Source: Daphnia pulex (Eukaryota; Arthropoda; Branchiopoda; Diplostraca; Daphniidae). Taken from it: a DNA stretch of 64,000 nucleotides. Positions 50,833 through 62,043 of this stretch are shown here, in pieces. Every line of letters starts with the position of its first letter. The stretch's first letter is position 1. The notes beneath the pieces were generated by a model. It saw only the letters and a program-made list of their open reading frames with translations, was not told where the DNA came from and did no database searches. The position numbers and the translations under genes are program-made. The DNA lies in NCBI RefSeq assembly GCF_021134715.1, contig NC_060025.1:3100001-3164000 (forward strand), in the 5' to 3' direction.

Positions 50833-51632
50833 AATTAGTTTCTTTGCGAATTTCGTCCATAAGATGAGATTTTTACCTTTTATTTAGAATCTTGAGGAAA
50901 GATGCGGAGTATTTGAACCGGCGGTCCAAAGTCACGAAATTACTAGGAATAGCAAATCCTTACGCGTATCCGTCTTCCACGTTTATTAGTATGCAGTTGC
51001 CGTCACAAGACATTGGCTCAGGGTCGATGGGGTCATTTACTAGATAGATAGATAGTGCGTGGGGTACATTTGTGAGTGAGTCTTGCACTCTTGCTGTACT
51101 TGCACTCAGCAATGAAAATGGATAATACCAAGACGCCTCCATATGGGAAGGAATCAGTCGCGCTCCATTAAATTCTCCTCCATACTTATGTTGTTTTCCT
51201 CGCTCAGTTCCGAAACGCAGCCATTTGGTTGCATTCCTGACATCCGACCGATCTGGTCGATCCAACTGCTAAGAAATTTAGAAAAATGTAGTTTCATTTT
51301 TCTAATCCGAATGCAGAATTGGTTGGTTCGTTAGAGAATCGGACAGGCGTGTAGGGTAGTGTATTAGTTGTATTCTGATCTGATTCTGAAAGCCTGAAAT
51401 CCTCATTTTGATTTGGACGCCTTTTGTTCTTTGCAGTGGCACAAGTGGAATCCCTTAGATTAACATTTGCTTGGGTCCATCGTTCCATTCCGCCTGCTTC
51501 CAGCTTTAGCGGGATTGAAGTTGAACAACAACCCCTTTTCATTGATTGCCCGATTCCACTTAAAAGACGACGAGGCCAATCAAACTATATCCCATCGTAT
51601 AATTTTTAGGTTTTTTTTTTTTAGGTATGTTT

Positions 51633-51663
<31 letters not shown>

Positions 51664-51799
51664 TTGAGGAGGTATTCATTTTCATGCTTAAAGCAAATGT
51701 TGAAATGCTGAATTGAATTTCCCCGAATTTCACTTGTCAAAGCTTTTCTTTTAAATAATACGTTAGAACGCATTTTTATGTTGCAGTAGTTGTGTAGGC

Positions 51800-53375
51800 T
51801 ATTTTATTTCTTCAAGTGTCTTTCAAGTGAATCAGGGCACGTTTGAATTCTTTGCTAGTAAACATGTGCATCGGTGAATTGTAAATAGTTTGAATATCAC
51901 AATGTTTACTGTTTATCTTGTTGGCAATTAGGGAACTTTTTGGCAAAGTGATCGACTGATCGTTCGTCGGAATACGAAACTTCGGGAGCGCCGGATCGTA
52001 ATTCGACCTGGAAAAGGATAAGACAGCACAAGGATACAGCAACAAAGCATGAAGGTAAACATCCATAATTAGTGCAATATCCTTTAAAACATCCAAAACG
52101 GCGGATCAGTCATTTGAAATGTAGTACGAGAAACTAAGTCGCGTCTTGAACGATACGAGGTGATGGGCTGAAACCCAGCGAATTTGAGTGGCCCTGCAGC
52201 CATGTCTCGTTACAGAACTGTTGCAGACACTATAGTAGCGGAAAGCCCGGAAGTGCGGTGTATAGTTTTGTTTAGGCAGGAGGATGAACTTTTGTATTAC
52301 AGTAACTAATGACAATGGGTGTGCTAGAGACGGGCCGACGTCTCATCAAAGTCTGAGATGTCTGAAATGTCTGGGGTGTCTGGGAATAATTGAAAAGTAG
52401 CTTAACATCTTTGTCGCGACATTGCTTTCTTTCGGTTAATTAACGCCCCCCCCCCCAGAAGAAACAAAACAAAACAAAACAAAGAGCTCCACATTTTGAA
52501 AGACATTATTATTCTTCGATGTTTTGTATGCAGACCTTATTCAAACGCTTTTATGCTGTTGCCATGTAGCAGCTGCAAAATATTTTTAATCTGTCACACA
52601 CGTAAAGCTTATACACAGCTTTTCTTCATCGTCTATTGATTTTCCTATTGAAACGAATGAAAAATTGATGAGAATTGCCCTAGTTGTGGCATCTGTCCGA
52701 AGTAAATTTCCTGTAAATACAAACATGGACTACTTGAAAAAGCGCCTTCAATGCGTCTGGAATCCAGACTCTGCTGAATTCCGCACAGTTGTCATTTGAA
52801 TTTCGATTACACGGTCTATATTACTTGTCTCGGTATCTAACGACTGTTGCCATCGTTGGGATTTCTTGATTGGAAAATATCTTTCAGTTTTTTTCGCTCT
52901 GGTTTTTCATTAATTGGCAGGAAAGGTCATACGTCAGTTTGAATTGCACATCTTGAAAACACGAAAGAGCGTTGTCTGCTGCATCGCTGCTGGATTTTAG
53001 AGAAGAGAATCCCCCGTTTTTTACGGCTGCGCTGTCTGGGTAATCCAAGATATAAATGCCGTATCATTTTCTATGGTACTACATCTGATACTATAGTCTT
53101 CCGAAGGTCATTAAAATCATGTTTATGTCACTTGTTTAATATTTCTGCACAACGCGGCTTATAAGTTATAAGCATAGTTTTAAGTTATAACTAGCTTTTA
53201 AGCCTTTCAACTAGAAGATAGTACGGTAGTATACTTATTCTTTATTCATGGTCGCTTTCGATCTTCGAACAATTCTAAAGGGACCACGAAAGAATATCAA
53301 GACAACTTTCCAACTTTTGCAATTTTTATAGCTGGTCCTGAATGGACTGGTAATCTTGTTGTCGTGTAAGCGATG
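51800..53375 (-). pseudogene. Scattered remnants of a GPCR gene
   Basis: Positions 51812-51895 (minus) encode SPMHMFTSKEFKRALIHLKD, the TM7 end and tail of the receptor family. Positions about 53310-53375 match the TM4/second-loop region (the SPFWTGYKNIKNC area) in degraded form. Order and strand fit one decayed gene with its middle lost or replaced. Confidence 0.72.
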
Positions 53376-54076
53376 TTTGTACCTGCGAGTGCCTCTGTTT
53401 TCAAAATTTAAACTAATAATTATTGATAACATCAAGCGGATCACTGGTATACAATCGTTTTGCTGAACAAATCCGATAGTCTGCGCAAAGTTATTAGTTT
53501 TGGACGGCCATTTTTGGTCCATTTGGATTACGCTTTGACGTATTTATTATCCCGAGATTATTAATGGCCTTATTGCGTGTTTTAAGTTGTATAATTGAGT
53601 CTATTTCCTTGCGCTAGAGCTATACGTACTACATCCCAAGCAAAATTAACATTTGCTGAACTTCCCATGAGCATTCGCTGGCCGAATGTTACTTGTTGAG
53701 TGAAACAGTCATCCAACTGTTATCCAACTGTTCCGATGCACTGATACGAGTAATTCTCCTCTCCTACACTTTAGCCAAGCAGTCGCCATTACATACCAAG
53801 TTTACTTGAAATTCAACTTTTTATAAATTTCGATCTTTAAGCCCTCATTTCTGCTTTTCCATACAAGTCAAGAACAAAACCGTCTTTTCCTCTATGCAAT
53901 TTTCTGAACCCTGAAGGAAGCGAACGCTTTTTCCATGAGAATAATTTATTAAGTGGTGTGCGCTTCTGCATGTATTTTCAATTCTTTTCATAAAGTTTTC
54001 GAACCAAACGTAAATTGAAAAAGTTAACTGAACTAGCTTCGGAAATGTTTCATGAATGCCTTTTTGATCGCTCCCT

Positions 54077-54118
54077 GCATTTCATAAAATATACAGTAAC
54101 TTATATTTTATGAAATGC
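54077..54118. repeat. 17-bp perfect inverted repeat, 8-nt loop
   Basis: GCATTTCATAAAATATA, loop CAGTAACT, then its exact reverse complement. It lies just before array block X. Confidence 0.78.
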
Positions 54119-54169
54119 CTTATATTATAATAAGGATAACTGCTAAAGCTAACCAAAGACTTTTACTCT

Positions 54170-56020
54170 ATTGTGACTCGCACCACTCGCACGGTTAAAG
54201 TGCTTTCTCGCCCATCTCTTCCGTACGAACGCTCCGCCCAATCTTGCTTAAGTAAAAGATTAGGTTTTATCTTCGTCATTGCGTAATAGAGATTGTGTGA
54301 GACACATCGGTAATATGCAAAATGGTGGGCATTGAGTTAGCTGGCACTCAATCGTGCGGAAGGACTAAACGAAAGCAACTTCATAATCCCGTTCTGGCTG
54401 GCATTAACAGCTAGTTTCAGACTACTCTGAACTTTAAAATAGACACAATCGATCCAGTTTATCGAATACATTGAGTTAAACCCACTAGGTACGAAAATGA
54501 AGAAGCTACGCAACTCATATGTGGGCCAGCGTCGTTCCCATCTGTCTGGAGGTGATGCGTAATAATAGCTTACTGGCTGCAGGGACTTCCGGTCACTTGG
54601 AGTGACGAAAAAGTTCTCTTTGTGATTTCCTTGGACAATGACATTTTGATTTCCCTTTAAAGTCCAACATCCAAAACATTTTTAAAAATCTGTATTCCTT
54701 TTACAGCAATCCGAATTTTTATTGTCCGATTTTGGCAGTCACCTTCAAATGTTAAGTAAAAAAAAAAAAAAAAACTTGTTGCTGTTCACCAATGTTTTCA
54801 GCCAGCAGAGCCACCTTGCGTTGCCTACGTTACCTGCTATATAAGGATTACGCGGGAACGTCGTTATTTAGCTGAGCTAGATTTAGACGATGCATTGAAA
54901 AATGCGATCCATTCATTTGAACCGACTATCTATCGACCCGGTACATCTTCCCACGTCTTTATCCCACGTCTTGCGTGTGATGCCTGTAATAAGAAAAAAG
55001 AAAGAACGCAAAAGCAGCATGATGTAATGGAGGTGACGATTATTGGTTACTCTATTTTTATTACAGTTGTTATGTCAAAAGAAATTGTTTTTTTATTTTC
55101 GCATGACAGATGGATGACAGTCTCACCATAAAAAAGGACAAAAGAATAGTGTAAAGGGGAAGAATTTTTTATTCATATGCTTTCACTCCTTACAGTCACC
55201 GTAGGAACGTGTCATTGAATTTCGCTTATAATTAGGAACATAATCACGCTATACAATAGGGAAAATGCAATATGGAGTTACGAACTTTCTGCTTTAATTA
55301 TGCTGTAAAAGTAGAAAACTACTTTGAAATGGAGTAACAATACAGTAAATTGAATTATTACAAAATAATTGAGCTCTCATTTTGTAATTAGCCTTGAATT
55401 TTGATAGAAATTGATAATACTTTTTCCGGTCCGCAGTAATTATAATAGTCCTTTACCTCTCGATTTCTAGTTCCAATCTCCATAGTGCTCCAAAATTCAA
55501 GCCTTAATTACGCATTTACGTGTATGATTCTAATTAAATTTTCACTTTATGGTATTGATCGGATTTAACCTGAAACTAATCATGCAAGATATCGATGTTG
55601 TGCTAAAATTATATACCTTGCCGTGTTTTTTTTTCTTTTATTCCCCGTAGATTTTCGTGACAATGTGGTGGCTGCTAACGGTTATTGAGAGGTAAAAGAA
55701 TTACTGTGATTTCCATGGTATTGATGTGATTATTCATGGTATATTGCCAACTTATCCTTCTCAGGTACCGGCTGTTATTTCTCCGTTTTCGAGATTCCGC
55801 TGCAAAATGTGTCGGATTCCTGTCGTATTGCTACTCGCTTTGAAATGTTATTCCCCTTTATTCCTTCGTTTCTTTTTCTTTAGATATAGCTACTCTGAGT
55901 AAATTTTTGATGTCGCCATAGAAAATAGAAACCTTAAACCAAAGACAGAATGTGGCTGAACGGAGAAATCCGGAGAAATACTAAACAATGTACACCTATC
56001 TTTGTTTGACATGAAACTTC
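54170..56020. repeat. GPCR-array blocks X and Y, copy 3
   Basis: Homologous to 22740-25600 and to 14980-15107 plus 17229-17984. It contains the uninterrupted version of the transposon target site (GACTACTCTGAACTTTAAAA at about 54421). The ORF at 54895-55131 is not conserved in the other copies. Confidence 0.72.
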
Positions 56021-56029
56021 GCTAATTGT

Positions 56030-57289
56030 TTATGTGCGGCTATTACGCAATTTTATTCTATCTTTTAAATGAATCAGGGCACGTTTGAATTCGGTGCTAG
56101 TAGATATGTACATCAGAGGACTGTAGAGAGTGTGGATGATAAACCAGTCAACGAGATATCGGTTAATTTGATAAACTACTGAGCAGTTAATTTGGAGACG
56201 ATAACACCAATAAATAGCGATGCCAACCAAAGTAACGGGAAACGTACAAAACCAGAACGGGAGCATATTGACGGACATGCTTAGAGCGGCGCGAATTTCA
56301 AGTCGATTGAGTTTTGGGCGGCCGGAAAACCAGGAGAAACAGAGCGTGTCGTCCAGTTGAGATTCAAGGTTTCGAAGAGCATCATCATTGCCTGTTGCAT
56401 CGGTCTCATTTTCAATTGGATTTTCCCCTTGACGAGGTTCCTCAACTACAGGGGAAACTTGTTTTTAAAAAAAGTTGTGTTCAATTATCTGCACTTGCTT
56501 TTACCGATGAACGAGTTGCAATCTCAAAATGAACGAGTTATGTTTCAAAATGGAAAGAAGCAGGAATTTCCGTGATGTAAGTTTATAGGCATTATTACCT
56601 GGAGTTCGATTTATTGAAATTGATGGACGAAATTGAAGTGCAATTGCTGATGTTTCGAGAAAGTTCGGTGGTTGCTCTTTAATGATTTTTCTTGAACGGA
56701 TAAAAATCATTACGTGTAAAATGGTACAGAGAATACCCAGGAGTAGATCGTAGATCAAATAAGCATGCATATGGGTGAGATTTATGGCGCATTTTTTAAC
56801 ATTTTTAAATCCGGTCCAGAACGGACTTGTTACCACCAAATACGTCACGATGCATACGAAAGATAAAAGGTAAATTGTTCTTCGATTCGTCACTTTCTCC
56901 TTGTACCACTCGTAGCGGGCGATAGCCAAATAGCGATCAAGGGCTGCCAGAGCGAGAAATGTTAAAACAATTGTGTAAAACACTCCTGCGTTGAAAACGA
57001 AAAACTGACATACCACTTTGTTATTTGGGCTCAAGTAGGTCAATATGTGTACAACTGCTTGGATTATGCTAAACTGATTTATCACCGAAATCGCCACCCA
57101 ATACAAGTGGCGGGGATAGTGCAACTGCCGTGAAAACCCAATCACTAGCACAGTAAGTATATTGATCAAGGTACTAATCACAATTATAACGATGCGAAAA
57201 CTTTGATTCTTTAAAGTCATACGTCCCGTTTTTATTGGGATGTCTAGACTTGCTACTAATGAAGTCAAATTTCCTGCTGATTGATTCAT
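56030..57289 (-). CDS. Rhodopsin-class GPCR, 368 aa, two exons
   Basis: Exon 1 is 57289-56599 (CCAG|GTAATA, phase 1) and exon 2 is 56445-56030 (CTGTAG acceptor). The protein starts MNQSAGNLTSLVASLDIPIK. DRYLAIARYEWYKEK begins at 118, and VVCQ and KKCAINL supply the conserved disulfide Cys. The third loop has a polar EEPRQGENPIENETDATGN stretch that spans the splice junction. TM7 reads LYSPLMY: the NPxxY Asn is Ser, while the 25.6 and 43.9 kb paralogues keep Asn. The promoter is TATAAAA (57372-57366) plus TCAGT (57342-57338). Closest relative in the window is the pseudogene at 18 kb. Confidence 0.9.
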
Positions 57290-57337
57290 TTCACTGTAAA
57301 ATGATTGAACAGTGACTAGAACTGTGCTCTTTGGACT

Positions 57338-57372
57338 ACTGAAACAGATATACCGAAATAAGAAGTTTTATA
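57338..57372 (-). promoter_or_regulatory. Core promoter of the 56 kb GPCR
   Basis: TATAAAA and a TCAGT initiator about 32 nt apart on the minus strand, about 50 nt before the start codon. Confidence 0.68.
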
Positions 57373-57699
57373 TGGAGACGTGATCGAAGATCTTTTGACT
57401 TGCGCAGTTACCGTTTCAATGATCACTACCTATTGCACTTTCATACCTTGGCTATAATAATATAATTCTTATAGGAAGATAATTCTGAAAGTAAAATTCG
57501 CTGTTAAAAAAAAAATTAAGTATTTTCTGTAGTACATAAGCTATTTAATTTCCTTTTGCATACGACGTTAGAGGAAGTAGAGTTTCACCATCTAGTCACA
57601 CACAGATAAAAGGAAAGACAATTAAAATTGAAACCGGCTTCTCCAAACTCTTCTTAGTTTAAAAAATAAATTTTGACATTTTTAACATACCTCGAACAC

Positions 57700-59330
57700 T
57701 GTATTAGTGGCATAACGCACAACCATATGCATGACAACGATATGACGCTGATCTGATGGCTTGTGATGGAAAATGCAGATGGATATTATTGTGCAGCGAA
57801 GCGCGCGTTCTTACAAAATATCATTCCGCGTATTACGTTGTGCCCCGACCCTCTTTGTATTTCCTGGAAGTTTGTGAGAAAAGATGAGCACTGCTGTTCA
57901 CCTTCCAAGCGAAACTATTCACCCGGAAGGAGAAACGAAGGAAATGGGGGTAGACGTGATAGTTGTATCTTCTACCCCAGATAAGCTATGGGTTCTATTA
58001 TAGACTGAGAACTTTTGAAAATTATAAAACATTTTTTTTATTGTGGAGCTTCGATGTCTACGATGAAATTTCTGAATGGTTGAGTCAGTTTGACGTTTTT
58101 TCTTATTTCATAGTTGTATATAGTTTACTACATACTTTGGTTGCTTGGAGAAAGTTTTACGCTAAAGTTGTACGCTCATACATTTCGCATTTGAAAGGCC
58201 GTCACCACTGATCCAATAGAAGGAAAAGACAAATATCTTTGGCCAAGCCGGGCCAAGCATACAGACTGGAGGTATTCGCCTTTTAGTAAACGATCACGGA
58301 GCCGACAAATCGGATTGATGTCAGTCCATCACGACTTAAGCTAACACTCATTTTTGCCAATTTCAATTAGACGATATTGCTTGTTATTTTGGTATTAATT
58401 CTGGGACATTTTTCTTACCTAGCTGATGTTTACCAAATGAATATTCTTTGGTACAGTATCAACCATCTATGTGACCATCTAAAGTGCGCAGGTCTTTTGA
58501 TATCGATAGACAACTTCAAATAACTATCGGATAAAAACGGAATATCAGTTACAAGTATACAAGAGTAACGTCAAATAAATGTGTGAACGAAAAAATTTTA
58601 GCCTTCAGGTTGGGGAAGGGAGGAGTTTAGAATATCATTTCTTGTGGTAGTTCCTCCCGGCCAGGTGAATTGGGAGGGAACACTAGGTGAATTGGGAGGG
58701 AACACTACGATGGGTTTATAATGATGATCTCTTTCATTTTTACGCCGGAGGACGAATCGGATGGGAGATGCGGGATTCAGGGTCGAAGTCTGAAGAGACG
58801 GATGACCTTAACACATCAATCATTGTGACTGTGATTGCAATTGTATCGTGTATTTAATTATGCTTTAGTTATTTGAGCTATACGCAAAGATTTCAAGATC
58901 CTACCTGCTACCATAATCTTTCATCGTTTTATTCAGATTATTTTTATATCTACCCCACGAGCCATCGAATAACTTTCATTGAGTGATAATTAGAGGGTAA
59001 TTCAACACAGCCTTGAAGCTACATGGGTTCAATCGACTTCAACATAACATAAATCAAACGAGCAACAGTTGCGTGGATTTCTTATGTGCACTTGACCGGG
59101 CTGTAAATACCCTTCGGCTTGAATGTCTTGTGTATAGTGCCAGGAGGTTGAGCTATAGACTTGGAAGAAATATTCTGATTTTGAAATTGACCGCACTAGT
59201 ATCCACATTTGAGACTTGAGATCGAATCAAAAGAAATGTGATGACAAGTTATTAACTCAACTCCGGCGGAATTAAAAAATCAGCATGTGTCCTCAGAGCA
59301 AAGTCAAATACAATTCAGGATTCAAGTCGA
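57700..59330. other. End of the GPCR array and spacer before the glycosyltransferase cluster
   Basis: Positions 57710-58150 match blocks Q (start) and V. After that no array homology is seen. A 22-nt unit (AGGTGAATTGGGAGGGAACA plus CT) is tandemly repeated twice at 58663-58706. No coding sequence is supported. Confidence 0.55.
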
Positions 59331-59477
59331 CAGACATTCTTCAAAGTGGATTCTAGTGCGCAAATCAAAAAGTACGTTAGTTGTGTGATTTATTCCAATA
59401 TTTTATTCTTTTCATCAAAACCACGATATTGAAATATTGTCCAGCATGTTTTTAGGAACTAAATAATCCGACAGAAG

Positions 59478-60794
59478 ATGAGCTGTCGTCGCTGTCGATT
59501 CATCTGCCGGGCTAGAGTGCCACTGCTACTTGCCATTATTAGCGCCGTGATGGCAATCTTCACTGTGGCTCAACTGTTTTGGCAGAATCAGCAATCCTTG
59601 CCGCCACTTTCCGTGAAACCTTCGCAACCTTTGACTTCAACTTCGTCCATCAGCAACAACTCGAAATTGAAAATCATTTTATATTGGAGCTCTTGGAGTT
59701 GGAAAATGGGCGACCAACCACTAATCAAAGCCAAATGTCCGGTGACGGCCTGTTTGTTCACGCCCGATTTGACTCTGTTCAACCAGAGCGACGTCGTTGT
59801 AATTTCCGTCGAGACGACGCCCGATTTCCTGGTAAACCGCTTGCCTCACCAGCGGTTCGTTTTCTTCGTCATGGAGTCGCCGGCCAACACCGTCGACATT
59901 CCCATGTTGCGAAACAACCAGACGCGCTACAACTACTTCAACTGGACCATGAGTTACAGGAGAGATTCGGACATTGTACTCCGCGATTTCTTGGGCGCCG
60001 TTGTATCCAAAAACAATTCAAACGACCAATATCCGCCCAGAATTGAAACTAATGTCTCACGTCGGCAATACAACTCGAATACAACGAGGAAATTGTCTTC
60101 GGTCGACGCTTTAAAACATTTAGTCACGACGAGGGAAGACAGGAGAAAGGCAGACAAAAATCCTTTTGTAGATGAATCACGTCATTATCCTTGGATCAAA
60201 AGTAAAACCAAATTGGTGGCCTGGTTCGTGTCGCACTGCGACACTCCCATCCAGCGAGAGGAATACGCCCGTCAACTCGGCCAGCATATTCCCGTCGACA
60301 TTTACGGCAGGTGCGGCAAGGAGCATCAGGTCACTTCCATTTGTGACTCGGCGGATGACCCGGCCAACTGCGAAGAAATCCGCGCACTTCGAGCCCAGTA
60401 TAAATTTTATTTGGCGTTCGAGAACTCTTGGTGCCCGGATTACGTCACCGAAAAATTTTACCGAACGCTGCAGTTTGACACGGTGCCGATCGTTCTCGGT
60501 GGTGCGGAATACGATCGTTTTGCTCCGCCGCATTCGTTTATCAACGCCCTGGATTTCTCATCGCCCAAACAACTGGCCGAATATTTGTTGCTGTTAAACA
60601 GTTCGGAAGAGCTTTACGCCGGCTATTTTCAGTGGAAAAATCATTACCGAGTCTCTCTTCCGGCCATGGATGGCTGGTGTGACTTGTGCCGGATGGCTCA
60701 CGATGAAACCCTTCCGGCCAAAGTCTACCCCGACATCAAGCAGTGGTGGATTGACGACGGACCGTGTGAAAACGACAGGACCAATTATTTCTAA
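59478..60794 (+). CDS. GT10 alpha-1,3-fucosyltransferase, 438 aa
   Basis: Golgi type II membrane enzyme transferring fucose from GDP-fucose to N-acetylglucosamine-containing glycans. A short cytoplasmic tail and a membrane anchor (about 13-35, VPLLLAIISAVMAIFTVAQL) are followed by a stem. The donor-binding region KTKLVAWFVSHCDTPIQREE is followed by VDIYGRCG, and the GT10 signature FENSWCPDYVTEKFYRTLQ begins at 314. Several N-x-S/T sites are present. The coding sequence is intronless. A likely 5' UTR intron runs 59372-59455 (AAAA|GTACGT to TTTTTAG). The acceptor (core alpha-1,3 or Lewis-type) cannot be decided. The 3' end converges on the next gene with 113 nt between stop codons. Confidence 0.93.
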   Translation: MSCRRCRFICRARVPLLLAIISAVMAIFTVAQLFWQNQQSLPPLSVKPSQPLTSTSSISNNSKLKIILYWSSWSWKMGDQPLIKAKCPVTACLFTPDLTLFNQSDVVVISVETTPDFLVNRLPHQRFVFFVMESPANTVDIPMLRNNQTRYNYFNWTMSYRRDSDIVLRDFLGAVVSKNNSNDQYPPRIETNVSRRQYNSNTTRKLSSVDALKHLVTTREDRRKADKNPFVDESRHYPWIKSKTKLVAWFVSHCDTPIQREEYARQLGQHIPVDIYGRCGKEHQVTSICDSADDPANCEEIRALRAQYKFYLAFENSWCPDYVTEKFYRTLQFDTVPIVLGGAEYDRFAPPHSFINALDFSSPKQLAEYLLLLNSSEELYAGYFQWKNHYRVSLPAMDGWCDLCRMAHDETLPAKVYPDIKQWWIDDGPCENDRTNYF

Positions 60795-60907
60795 TTGGAT
60801 TTGTTATGTGTTTAATTTTATAGTATTATAATATTATATAGTATACGATTCGATTTCTTATTTAACTGTAAAGGTACACGAAATTTTATTTTCCAAAAAT
60901 ACACAAG

Positions 60908-61912
60908 TTATGTCGCAATAAATTGGTTGAATCTGTTAGTAGTGATTGGGCAATGTTCAGCCGCCAGGATGGCGTACAGCTGCCGCGTTCCCATCCGGAT
61001 GGGCTCGTTGGACGAGAGGAAATTCCACAAATGGACACCGTAACTCGAATTGATCATGGAAAGCGACTGGCGAGACGCCTCTTCGAAATACAAATGCCAA
61101 AACGGTGGACCTATGGGACAGAAATGTTTGTAAGACAAGAGGCTGACATCCGGGCACACAGAAGATTTCCCCTTGATTCGACCAGTGCTGTTGCTGCATA
61201 GCCGAATGTAGACGTTGGTTAGCGCTGTAGGGCCATGCAAATAATAATCCTCCGGATCATATTCAGCTGCAAGATACTGGATAAGTTCCTTGATGAGTCG
61301 ATGTCCAGGCTCGAAGTGCATGACGCCGTTGTTTAACTGTTTCCCGTCAGCCCCTTCGACTAACAAGACATTGTGCAAAAATTTCTCGTCCAGCGGCTTC
61401 AACACGACGTAGTCCAGGTCCATGTAGAGGCCACCGTGTCTGTACAGGGAGACGAGCCGGATGTAATCGGAGAGATGGGCCGTCCGGAATTGACTGTCTC
61501 GCCACTCGCCTTTCTCGTACCACAACTGCAACGGCGAGCCGCTAAAGTAATTTCCGTTGTCCACCAAAAAGACGGCCACGTTAGCGTAGTGATCTTTGAG
61601 AATGTCCATCCAGGGGCCTGTTGAATCGTCCAGACGGTCACCAGAGATGAGAAGTTGAACGGGTCTGCCGGGATTGTGTTTCGCCACCGATTCAATGGCG
61701 CAACATTGTCGGAAGTTGAGGTTTCCGCGACCGCTCGTCTCGTGGAAAAAGATTCGCCGGCTATCGGCGTTGATGTTGACACTTTGCTGGCGATGATTGG
61801 ATGGAATAATCAAGTAATAGACTATTAGCAATGTGACGAGTATGATACCAACTATTTTTGCGACATCTTTGCCCGTTTTTCTTAACCGCAATCTAATGGG
61901 GAATGTAAGCAT
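60908..61912 (-). CDS. A4GALT-like alpha-1,4-glycosyltransferase, 334 aa
   Basis: Golgi type II glycosyltransferase of the DXD-sugar-binding/Gb3-synthase family (GT32). I start at ATG 61912, giving MLTFPIRLRLRK and a membrane segment (VGIILVTLLIVYYLIIP). The open frame extends upstream to 62086, but that part overlaps the end of the next gene and lacks sense as an N-terminus. LSDYIRLVSLYRHGGLYMDLD carries the metal-binding DxD at about 165-167. LNNGVMHFEPGH and the C-terminal CPDVSLLSYKHFCPIGPPFW/YGVHLWN regions match the family. Minus-strand AATAAA lies at 60890-60885. Only 131 nt separate it from the upstream paralogue. Likely donor UDP-galactose or UDP-GalNAc. Confidence 0.9.
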   Translation of the reverse strand: MLTFPIRLRLRKTGKDVAKIVGIILVTLLIVYYLIIPSNHRQQSVNINADSRRIFFHETSGRGNLNFRQCCAIESVAKHNPGRPVQLLISGDRLDDSTGPWMDILKDHYANVAVFLVDNGNYFSGSPLQLWYEKGEWRDSQFRTAHLSDYIRLVSLYRHGGLYMDLDYVVLKPLDEKFLHNVLLVEGADGKQLNNGVMHFEPGHRLIKELIQYLAAEYDPEDYYLHGPTALTNVYIRLCSNSTGRIKGKSSVCPDVSLLSYKHFCPIGPPFWHLYFEEASRQSLSMINSSYGVHLWNFLSSNEPIRMGTRQLYAILAAEHCPITTNRFNQFIAT

Positions 61913-62043
61913 CGTGAACAACAGTCGACTATTATTGGGCAGAACTTTTAGAACGAATTGCACTGGAGGAGATTTTCCTTTACAACTAAGAAAAGGCCGC
62001 AAGCAACTGAGGCCGGAGAAATGAAAGTTAGATTTGAAAATAA

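Larger units (their letters stand above)
47350..51790. other. Array spacer with block W; no gene recognised
   Basis: Block W (48850-49350) matches 22140-22690. The rest has no recognised homologue. A 126-codon plus ORF at 49523-49903 has no signal peptide or domain and I would not call it. Perfect inverted repeats occur at 47683-47702 and 50801-50832. A GT run followed by 17 G lies at 51630-51663. Confidence 0.5.
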
